Positions 1 through 5,171 of a stretch of 8,696 bases of DNA are shown here, piece after piece; the first letter of the stretch is position 1; each line of letters opens with the position of its first letter. A model generated the notes under the pieces. That model worked only from the letters and a program-made list of their open reading frames with translations. It made no database searches and was not told where the DNA came from. Position numbers and translations under genes: made by a program. Origin of the DNA: JAPLCX01 sp964460305 (GTDB lineage Bacteria; Auribacterota; Tritonobacteria; UBA1439). The DNA is taken from assembly GCA_964460305.1 (NCBI GenBank), contig CAYWRA010000103.1:1-8696 (forward strand), in the 5' to 3' direction.

Positions 1-219
1 GAGGCAGTCGTCAACGGTGACGACAAAAGCATTCTCGTCCCGCGCCGGAAGCGAAAGGAGGGAGTCGAGCGGCGTCGCTGCACAACCGTGGCCACGCAGC
101 CAGGCGATCTGCGCGCCGATCGCGGCGATCGGCAACGCATAGATCGGGTCACGGACGGCGTCAACGTCGGACTCGCTCACCCCATGGTAGAGGAAAATGG
201 GGACCCTGGTCTTCTTCAT
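1..219 (-). CDS. Polysaccharide deacetylase-like protein, N-terminal fragment
   Basis: This gene runs off the left edge; only the first 73 codons are visible. The translation opens MKKTRVPIFLYHGVSES, then has a DPIYALP segment, a hydrophilic stretch ending in WLRGHG, and at the edge FVVTVDDC. The order 'P-x-L-x-YHGV ... F ... Q-x-x-WL ... G ... L-D ... F-x-V-T-x-DD' is the usual N-terminus of NodB-type polysaccharide deacetylases. The YHGV motif opens the domain, and the TFDD-like motif carries the catalytic and metal-binding aspartates. Here that motif reads TVDDC instead of the common TFDDG. No signal peptide or membrane segment is seen in the visible part. The ATG at 219 is the only standard start before an in-frame TAA, but no purine-rich ribosome binding site precedes it. 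It lies 29 bases after the pgi stop, so it is probably co-transcribed. The substrate cannot be predicted. Other NodB-like hydrolases are possible. Confidence 0.72.
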   Translation of the reverse strand, partial: MKKTRVPIFLYHGVSESDVDAVRDPIYALPIAAIGAQIAWLRGHGCAATPLDSLLSLPARDENAFVVTVDDCL

Positions 220-248
220 CGCGGAAAGGATGGGGGGGCTTTTTTACC

Positions 249-1670
249 TCACACCTCGATCACGCAACCGGCGTTTCCGCTCCCCGCCATCTTATCGATC
301 TCCTTCCGTAACTCATCATATCCGCTGCGCCCCATCATGGCGTAGGTCAGCTTTTTTCCCTGCTCGACGCCGGGCTGGTCGAAGGCGTCGATCCCCAGGA
401 GCTCGGCGGTGAAAGCGGTCTGCATCTCGAACATGTAGAGGAGCATCCCCACCGTGCGCGGAGTGACGCGGCCAAGCTCTATCGACATGTTCGGTCTTCC
501 GTTATGCGCCAGCGCCAGGGCGGTCGCTTTCCCCTCCGCTTTGATCAAATCGTTCATCGTCCGGCCCGAGAGATAATCGAACGAATCATCGCTTACGGGG
601 GGCGGCGGGATCGTAACGTCGCGCCGGTATTCCCTGACGCCCATGAACGTCACCATCTTGTCGCACGGCCCTGCCATGTAAAGCTGGATCTGCGAATGCT
701 GGTCCGTGGCGCCGAGCGCCTTGACCGGCGTCTGCCCCGCATTCACCACCGCGCCGGCGCGATCCAACCGCTTACCCAAACTCTCCGCCCAAAGCTGCCT
801 GAACCAGTCGGCGATCCCTAGCAGGGCGTTGCAGTAAGGCATCATGACGGCGATCGCCTTCCCTTTCCTCTCAGAGGCGAGGCAGTGCAGAAGCGCCAGT
901 GCGAGCGCCGGATTGGACGATACGTCGGACTTGGCGGAGACTGTGTGCATCGCCCGCGCCCCGGCGAGGAGCTCCCCGACGTCAATGCCCGAAACGGCCG
1001 CAGACAGAAGCCCAACGGCGCTCAGCACCGAGAAGCGGCCGCCCACATCCTCCGGGACGGGAAGCAAACGGTAGCCTTGCCTGAGCGCAAGTTCCCTAAG
1101 CGCCCCTTTCCGGGGATCGGTCGTGGCGATCACCCGCTCGCGCATCTTTGCTTTCCCGATCCTTTTCTCCATCGCATCGATGAAAAGGAGGCACTGCGCC
1201 ATGGTCTCCGCCGTGCTCCCCGACTTGGTGATCACGTTGACCGCCGTTTTTTCCAAATCGAGCAGATCCATTGCGCCGGCGACAAACTCGGGATCGACAT
1301 TATCGAGCACGAAGATGCGCGGCCTGTCACCACGCCGCTCGCGGGGGATAAGATTATGGTACGGATGATTGAGAGCCACGTGGAGCGCGCTGTTTCCAAG
1401 CGCCGAGCCGCCTATCCCCAGGACGACGAAGTTATCGACGGACCCGGCGACGGCGTCCGCCAGGCTTGTGATTTCCTTTACGAGCGACTGATCGAACGGG
1501 AGCTTGCAAAAGCCCATGCGCCCAGCCTCGACGGCGGCGCGCACGGCGTCCGCTGCGACGCATGCCTCCCCTATCGAATCCCGGAATTCCCGAGCGGAGA
1601 TGCCGTTCTCCTCCCCTATGGAGTCAGCCATCATGTGGCTGTAATCGATTACCAGACTGTTCGCTCCCAT
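249..1670 (-). CDS. pgi: Glucose-6-phosphate isomerase
   Basis: A cytoplasmic enzyme of 473 residues that interconverts glucose 6-phosphate and fructose 6-phosphate in glycolysis and gluconeogenesis. The two SIS-type sugar-phosphate folds of the family are visible. GIGGSALG (85-92) and TKSGSTAET (148-156) form the phosphate-binding loops. EDVGGRFSVLSAVGLL (207-222) matches a family signature. QLWAESLGK (292-300) holds the catalytic glutamate (E296). The histidine of ATDQHSQ is H325, and QPGVEQGK (432-439) ends in the C-terminal catalytic lysine (K439). The length fits the short bacterial form of about 450 residues rather than the roughly 550-residue E. coli form. The ATG at 1670 has a good ribosome binding site (GAGGTGA, four bases upstream) that overlaps the TGA stop of the upstream gene. 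The two genes are four bases apart and probably translationally coupled. No missing catalytic residue was noticed. Confidence 0.96.
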   Translation of the reverse strand: MGANSLVIDYSHMMADSIGEENGISAREFRDSIGEACVAADAVRAAVEAGRMGFCKLPFDQSLVKEITSLADAVAGSVDNFVVLGIGGSALGNSALHVALNHPYHNLIPRERRGDRPRIFVLDNVDPEFVAGAMDLLDLEKTAVNVITKSGSTAETMAQCLLFIDAMEKRIGKAKMRERVIATTDPRKGALRELALRQGYRLLPVPEDVGGRFSVLSAVGLLSAAVSGIDVGELLAGARAMHTVSAKSDVSSNPALALALLHCLASERKGKAIAVMMPYCNALLGIADWFRQLWAESLGKRLDRAGAVVNAGQTPVKALGATDQHSQIQLYMAGPCDKMVTFMGVREYRRDVTIPPPPVSDDSFDYLSGRTMNDLIKAEGKATALALAHNGRPNMSIELGRVTPRTVGMLLYMFEMQTAFTAELLGIDAFDQPGVEQGKKLTYAMMGRSGYDELRKEIDKMAGSGNAGCVIEV

Positions 1671-1674
1671 AATT

Positions 1675-2475
1675 TCACCTCTTCCTATCGATTCGCTTCA
1701 CACTGAGCGTCGTCCCTCGCCGCGCTCCGAGCTTCCTGGATGCATCCCCGCCGTTGACGGAAATTTCGAGATAGCCGCTGCTGCCGCAAATGGCCAGCAA
1801 CTCCCCCTTTCGCACCGCGTCGTATGAACGGCTTATTCCCTTTATCTCTCTGCCGCGGATGCGGATCACAATCCCTTCTCTAAAGACGGGAGCATCCTCG
1901 CCGATATTGGTAATCAAATTGCCGAAACGGTCTACGTATATCACTTCGGCGCGCAACAAATTCCCCTCGACGCATTCGGGAAGCGGCAATTCGTATCTGA
2001 TGGGGTCTTTACAGCGAGGGCCCATGCGCGCCGGCGGCACCCCTTTAGAGAGATGCGCCGCGACCGGAGCGAAGACGTCCCTTCCGTGGAACGTGGCGCT
2101 CACACGGCGACGCCAGAACAGGGGTTGTTCGACCGAACGGACGTTCCGCAGCGCATCACACCCCAGCGCGCCGGGGAGTATGCCGTTATCAGGGGCAAGG
2201 AAAAGATGCCGTTCCCATTCGGCGAGGAGAATTTTCCTGCCCCCCCCCACTCCGGGATCGACCACCACGACGTGCACCGTTCCCGCCGGGAAATGGCCGT
2301 AGCTGCTTCTAAGGGAGATCGCCGCACAGGTTACGTCGCCGGGGTCGACACCATGGGTTATATCTATGATTGAAGCCTTGGGATTGATGTCGAGGATCAC
2401 CCCCTTCATTACGCCCGCATACCAGTCGCGCAATCCGAAGTCGGTGATCAATGTAATGATGCCCGATGGTTTCAT
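1675..2475 (-). CDS. SAM hydrolase / SAM hydroxide adenosyltransferase family protein (DUF62)
   Basis: A protein of 266 residues from the family that splits S-adenosylmethionine with water or hydroxide to adenosine and methionine. Relatives include the SAM-dependent fluorinase and chlorinase. Family landmarks occur in order: ITDFGLRDWYAGVMKG (10-25), THGVDPGDV (40-48), VVDPGVG (71-77), APDNG (94-98), TFHGRDVFAP (128-137), VDRFGNLITN (181-190) and GSSGYLEI (231-238). This is the N-terminal substrate domain followed by a small C-terminal beta domain. I chose the ATG at 2475 because the family starts just before ITDFG. The frame is open upstream, but there it only translates a seven-base repeat array into GFGIW-like residues. 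The start is preceded by an inverted repeat rather than a normal ribosome binding site. Its biological role in most bacteria is uncertain. No halogenase-specific assignment can be made from sequence alone. Confidence 0.93.
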   Translation of the reverse strand: MKPSGIITLITDFGLRDWYAGVMKGVILDINPKASIIDITHGVDPGDVTCAAISLRSSYGHFPAGTVHVVVVDPGVGGGRKILLAEWERHLFLAPDNGILPGALGCDALRNVRSVEQPLFWRRRVSATFHGRDVFAPVAAHLSKGVPPARMGPRCKDPIRYELPLPECVEGNLLRAEVIYVDRFGNLITNIGEDAPVFREGIVIRIRGREIKGISRSYDAVRKGELLAICGSSGYLEISVNGGDASRKLGARRGTTLSVKRIDRKR

Positions 2476-2489
2476 TGGGGGAACCCCCA
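2476..2489 (-). promoter_or_regulatory. Inverted repeat abutting the SAM hydrolase start codon
   Basis: Arms TGGGGG and CCCCCA are separated by two bases, directly before the ATG. The G-run is the only plausible ribosome binding site, and it faces a perfectly complementary C-run. Pairing with so short a spacer would have to open the innermost pairs to form a loop. A role in limiting initiation is an inference. Confidence 0.4.
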
Positions 2490-2537
2490 GTAGAAATCCC
2501 AAACTCCAAATCCCAAATCCCAAAGTAAGCTATAAGC
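2476..2537 (-). repeat. Seven-base-period array between ridA and the SAM hydrolase gene
   Basis: The whole 62-base gap divides into sevens. Read on the minus strand, it starts at the ridA stop codon with two AGCTTAT-like units. These are followed by TTTGGGA, TTTGGGA, TTTGGAG, TTTGGGA (plus-strand positions 2494-2524) and then a G/C inverted repeat at the next start codon. The same TTTGGGA unit occurs in three other gaps of the window. The period and units are directly visible; their function is unknown. Confidence 0.85.
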
Positions 2538-2930
2538 TTACAGCTTGTTGGCATACTCCGCGACAGCCTCTATCTCGACCGCCGCCCCCTTGGGTAGACC
2601 CGAGACTTCAACGCAGGCACGCGCAGGGGGTCTGGACCCAAAATATTCGCCGTAGATCCTGTTGACGATCTCAAAATCTCCGAGACTTCGTAGATAAATC
2701 GTCGCCTTCACCAGGTTATCGAACAAGAGCCCCTCGGAGCGCAATATCGCGCCGATGTTTTCCATTACCCGCTCCGCCTGCCGCTCAACGTCGTCTCCCA
2801 CGATTTTTCCGTCTCTGGGATCGATCGGGATCTGTCCGGAAATAAAAAGCAGATTCCCAGCCCGAACCGCCTGTGAGTACGGCCCGACGGGCTGCGGGGC
2901 ACCTTCCGCATTAATGATGGTTTTGGACAT
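2538..2930 (-). CDS. ridA: RidA family enamine/imine deaminase
   Basis: A 130-residue cytoplasmic protein of the RidA/YjgF/YER057c family. Members form trimers and hydrolyse reactive enamine/imine intermediates, such as 2-aminoacrylate, released by PLP enzymes. Family motifs are GPYSQAV (16-22), SGQIPIDP (31-38), the substrate-binding arginine in PPARA (R104) and the late glutamate in VEIEAVA (E121). These agree with an active, RidA-proper subgroup member. The start is the ATG at 2930 (MSKTIIN), with GGAG eight bases upstream. A longer frame to 3002 is open but runs back into the preceding gene and adds residues foreign to the family. It lies 19 bases after the sugar isomerase-like gene and is probably co-transcribed with it. 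Its TAA stop is embedded in the seven-base repeat array that follows. Confidence 0.95.
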   Translation of the reverse strand: MSKTIINAEGAPQPVGPYSQAVRAGNLLFISGQIPIDPRDGKIVGDDVERQAERVMENIGAILRSEGLLFDNLVKATIYLRSLGDFEIVNRIYGEYFGSRPPARACVEVSGLPKGAAVEIEAVAEYANKL

Positions 2931-2949
2931 CTGGCATTCTCCGGGTATC

Positions 2950-3861
2950 TTAGGCCAACTCGCGCCGGGCGTACTCAACCCCCCGCGCAACCGTCGCGGC
3001 ATCGCTGGAAGGAGAAAGCTCGATGACTAGCGGATGGCGATGCCGCCAATATTTTTTCAAACGGCTGAAATCCACCGTGCCGTACGACGGAGGCAGGTGG
3101 TCCTGGCACTGCAGCACGTCGTGGATGTGTAACCCGCACAACCTTTCGCCGGCCGTCTCCAGATAATCCTCGTGCCGGCAGAAACCAAGGTCCTCCATGA
3201 CCTGGGCGTGTCCGATATCGTGCCAGTACGAAACCGGGCCGTCCTTGAATCGCTCCATGATTTCACGGCATTCGTCCAGGGACGGGATTTCCCTGTGATA
3301 GAAGCGGTTTTCGACCGCGAGGGATATGCCAGCGCGTTCGGCAGCGGGGCAGAGGGCGTCGAGGCTCAAAAGCGCCTTCTCGAAATACAGTCCTGCGCTC
3401 GCCGCCCTGTCTTTCACCATGCGGTTGCACATGTCCTGATAGGTTTTCGAACCCTCCCGGCCGCAGCGGTAGAGTTCTATGAGCTCCCGAGTGAGCGATG
3501 GTATTTCCACGCGGCCGAGATGCAGGATGAGGGTGCTCGCGCCACACGCAGCCGCCGTGTCTATCGATCGCCGCGTCGCCTCGATCGCCGCCTGGCGTTC
3601 GGATTCGTCCAGAGAGGACAAAAGGAGTATTTCGGAAAGGGAGCGTCCACGATCCGGGAAGGCTGGGAGTGGACAGAAGTTATGCGTGCTCACAACCCCC
3701 ATCCTCAGCGAACGACAGCAGGCGGAGATTGCGGCGACATCCTTTTCCGTATGCTGATAGCTCAATTCGATCGCGTCGATACCGAGCGCGCCGATGGTCG
3801 TGAGTAGGGCCGTTGGCGTCAATCTGCCATCGGCATTCCACGAGGTAGAAAATGCCAGCAT
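2950..3861 (-). CDS. Sugar phosphate isomerase/epimerase-like TIM-barrel protein
   Basis: A 303-residue protein of the xylose isomerase-like TIM-barrel superfamily (AP endonuclease 2 / sugar isomerase-epimerase group). The visible landmarks are the opening beta strand AFSTSW (3-8), GIDAIELSY (27-35), STHNFCPLP (58-66), TLILHLGR (110-117), SLAVENR (180-186), YWHDIGHA (212-219), LHIHD (244-248) and a final LVIELSP (278-284). E184, D215, H218, the HIH histidines around 245-247 and E281 are the likely divalent-metal ligands and catalytic acids. The start at 3861 has AGGA five bases upstream. It lies 24 bases after rpsU and 19 before ridA. The substrate is not recognisable. An isomerase, epimerase or dehydratase on a small sugar or keto acid is possible; an endonuclease is less likely. 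Confidence 0.85.
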   Translation of the reverse strand: MLAFSTSWNADGRLTPTALLTTIGALGIDAIELSYQHTEKDVAAISACCRSLRMGVVSTHNFCPLPAFPDRGRSLSEILLLSSLDESERQAAIEATRRSIDTAAACGASTLILHLGRVEIPSLTRELIELYRCGREGSKTYQDMCNRMVKDRAASAGLYFEKALLSLDALCPAAERAGISLAVENRFYHREIPSLDECREIMERFKDGPVSYWHDIGHAQVMEDLGFCRHEDYLETAGERLCGLHIHDVLQCQDHLPPSYGTVDFSRLKKYWRHRHPLVIELSPSSDAATVARGVEYARRELA

Positions 3862-3885
3862 GCTTTCCTAGGGAACGAAGGAAGA

Positions 3886-4053
3886 CTATCTCCTCTGAGC
3901 TTCCTGTGCCTTCCTGCGACGCTTTTGACTAGGCTTCTCGTAGTGTCGGTGTTTCTTCACCTGTTTCATAATGCCCTCTTTGTCTATCTTCTTCTTCAAG
4001 CGCTTCAGGGCTCTCTCCACCGACTCGTTAGGCCTCAGAATTACCTTTGGCAA
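3886..4053 (-). CDS. rpsU: 30S ribosomal protein S21 (TTG start)
   Basis: A small, very basic protein of 55 residues. The N-terminus PKVILRPNESVERALKRLKKK and the tail rich in K and R (HRHYEKPSQKRRRKAQEAQ) are typical of bacterial S21. S21 sits on the 30S subunit near the 16S 3' end and the mRNA start region. There is no ATG at the conserved start. The family-consistent start is TTG at 4053, with GGGGGTGA seven bases upstream, a strong match to the anti-Shine-Dalgarno sequence. Because of this start, ATG-only gene finding would miss it. It is the first gene after a 454-base gap and is followed closely by the sugar isomerase-like gene, so it probably leads that transcription unit. A candidate promoter and two hairpins lie upstream. 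Confidence 0.94.
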   Translation of the reverse strand: MPKVILRPNESVERALKRLKKKIDKEGIMKQVKKHRHYEKPSQKRRRKAQEAQRR

Positions 4054-4084
4054 AAAATTCACCCCCTCTTTTTACTCGATATAG

Positions 4085-4105
4085 CGCGGCTCAACCGACT
4101 CCGCG
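4085..4105 (-). promoter_or_regulatory. Small hairpin in the rpsU leader
   Basis: CGCGG and CCGCG arms (five base pairs) enclose an eleven-base loop, about 30 bases before the rpsU start. It is short and could be chance. It is listed because ribosomal-protein leaders often fold. No known S21 leader motif was recognised. Confidence 0.25.
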
Positions 4106-4123
4106 AAACTAGAAAGTGAATAT

Positions 4124-4141
4124 CCCCGCCAAGGGGCGGGG
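4124..4141 (-). promoter_or_regulatory. GC-rich hairpin in the rpsU leader
   Basis: Perfect seven-base arms, CCCCGCC and GGCGGGG, enclose a four-base loop. No T-run follows on either strand, so it is not a standard intrinsic terminator. If the promoter at 4156-4184 is real, this stem begins within about ten bases of the transcript 5' end. It might protect the message or bind a regulator. That role is inferred. Confidence 0.5.
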
Positions 4142-4155
4142 CTTACAAGAGTCAT

Positions 4156-4184
4156 ATTTTAGAAAACACCCGCCGTTAAAACAA
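4156..4184 (-). promoter_or_regulatory. Candidate sigma-70-type promoter for rpsU
   Basis: On the minus strand, TTGTTT and TAAAAT are separated by exactly 17 bases. The -10 box matches the consensus at five of six positions and the -35 box at three. Transcription would start near 4149, giving a leader of about 95 bases to the rpsU TTG. It is placed sensibly in the long gap between the two gene blocks, but it is a pattern match only. Confidence 0.4.
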
Positions 4185-4224
4185 GCTCAATCGTTCCGGA
4201 ATTGCATAAAACAAGAGCCGCTTA

Positions 4225-4312
4225 CCACGGATTTTCACAGATGACTACACGGATTGGCGCAGATAAAGATTCCTGGATACCTGTGAATATCCGTCATGAT
4301 CTGTGTTTATCC
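4225..4312. repeat. Imperfect inverted repeat of cacgga/cacaga type
   Basis: ACGGATTTTCACAG at 4227-4240 recurs inverted at 4281-4294 with 13 of 14 bases matching. Further acggat, gcagat and atctgtg words fill the space. The region is a diffuse palindrome of short related words. It resembles dispersed intergenic repeats seen in many environmental bacterial genomes; that resemblance is from memory. No protein is encoded here. Confidence 0.6.
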
Positions 4313-4346
4313 CCCAACGGGGCCTCTTTGGGGCGCGTCAATCCGT

Positions 4347-4380
4347 GCCTGCACGCCGGAGTGCGTTTCGGCACGCAGGC
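4347..4380. repeat. 34-base hairpin-forming palindrome
   Basis: The outer arms GCCTGC and GCAGGC extend inward. On the minus strand they give a 12-bp stem with two G-T pairs and a ten-base loop. There is no T-run on either side, so it does not look like a terminator. It sits inside the gene-free stretch between ribE and rpsU, together with other repeat-like sequence. Confidence 0.55.
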
Positions 4381-4507
4381 GTGAAATCTCCCGAAGGGAT
4401 CTCGTTGGGACGTGGATACCAGCGGTTCTCTTGGTCTCTCTTTTACTCTTTGTAAAACAACTTTTCCCTCGTGTCTCCGTGGTGAAAAAATTACTCCATG
4501 CGGAATC

Positions 4508-5155
4508 CTACATGAACCCGTGCTCCTTAAGGAACGACTCGGTGATTTCCCCTCCGCGGTTTTGACGCGCGTGTTTTCCTAAAACATCCAATTCGAGATT
4601 CACCTTGCCGCCGACCGGCGCGCTCCCCAGCGTCGTGTTCCGTATAGTGAACGGAACGAGGTGCACATAGAATGCGCCGGCATCCATCCCGGCGACGGTG
4701 AGGCTCACCCCGTCCACTGCGATCGACCCCCTAAGGACGATTCCCTCCATGAGCGCTTCGCCCGCTGAAATCCCCACGACCAGATCGTCACCCTCCATCC
4801 GGTGAGATACGATGGTCCCCTGGCCGTCTACGTGGCCCAGGACAAAATGCCCACCCAAGCGGTCTCCTAATCGCAACGCCCTCTCGATATTGACTCCATC
4901 TCCGGGTTTCAGCGCATGCAGGTTCGTGAGCTCCCACGTCTTCTGGAGTATGTCAGCCGTCAGCTTACCCTTTTGAGACGCCTGGATCGCCGGCGAGCAT
5001 CCGGTCATCGTCAGGCACACGCCGTTCACCGCCACGCTCGCTCCCGACATGGTCCCCGCCGCAACGGTCCCGGAGCGGATCGTGATGCATCTACCGGAGG
5101 GCGTTGCGGTAATGCCGTCTACTATGCCTATTTCCTCAACGATTCCAGTAAAAAT
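4508..5155 (-). CDS. ribE: Riboflavin synthase alpha chain, apparent ATT start
   Basis: The enzyme dismutates two 6,7-dimethyl-8-ribityllumazine molecules to riboflavin plus the pyrimidine recycled by RibH. It has two lumazine-binding barrels in tandem. The first contains FTGIVEEIG (2-10), the SVAVNGVCLT motif (40-49) and GGHFVLGHVDG. The second contains the GIVLRGSIAVDGVSLTV repeat, followed by VPFTIRNTTLG and VNLELDVLGKHA. The first ATG in frame (5050) would delete 35 conserved residues including FTGIVEE. The frame is open only back to a TGA overlapping the ribD end, and it has no ATG, GTG or TTG before 5050. ATT at 5155 falls exactly where the family has Met, giving 215 residues, the normal length. 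AGGTG lies four bases upstream. A one-base sequencing error (ATG read as ATT, or an extra T in a T5 run) is the alternative. It starts 16 bases after the ribD stop. Confidence 0.93.
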   Translation of the reverse strand: MFTGIVEEIGIVDGITATPSGRCITIRSGTVAAGTMSGASVAVNGVCLTMTGCSPAIQASQKGKLTADILQKTWELTNLHALKPGDGVNIERALRLGDRLGGHFVLGHVDGQGTIVSHRMEGDDLVVGISAGEALMEGIVLRGSIAVDGVSLTVAGMDAGAFYVHLVPFTIRNTTLGSAPVGGKVNLELDVLGKHARQNRGGEITESFLKEHGFM

Positions 5156-5159
5156 GTCG

Positions 5160-5164
5160 CACCT
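5160..5164 (-). promoter_or_regulatory. Ribosome binding site that supports the ribE ATT start
   Basis: AGGTG on the minus strand matches the GGAGGTGA complement of the 16S rRNA 3' end and leaves four bases to ATT at 5155. It lies in the short gap after ribD. It is the main local evidence that translation begins at ATT rather than at the ATG 105 bases further on. Confidence 0.6.
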
Positions 5165-5171
5165 GCCGTTT

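Noticed and set aside
885..1706. Long plus-strand open frame (273 codons) opposite pgi
   Set aside because: It is antisense to a clearly conserved enzyme, has arginine- and proline-rich composition typical of the reverse of a GC-rich gene, and shows no recognisable domain.
4124..4141. Intrinsic terminator between ribE and rpsU
   Set aside because: The stem is good but no T-run follows on either strand, and its position is upstream of rpsU, away from the ribE end.
4484..4507. ribE terminator using the T6 run after the stop codon
   Set aside because: Only a three-bp stem (TCC/GGA) precedes the T-run, too weak to call.
4202..4565. Short plus-strand frames in the ribE-rpsU gap
   Set aside because: They cover inverted repeats and the antisense of the ribE end, have no ribosome binding sites and have no family resemblance.
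4508..5050. ribE starting at the ATG at 5050
   Set aside because: This would remove the conserved FTGIVEEIG segment and part of the first lumazine-binding barrel, and the region just upstream of 5050 is clearly coding for those residues.
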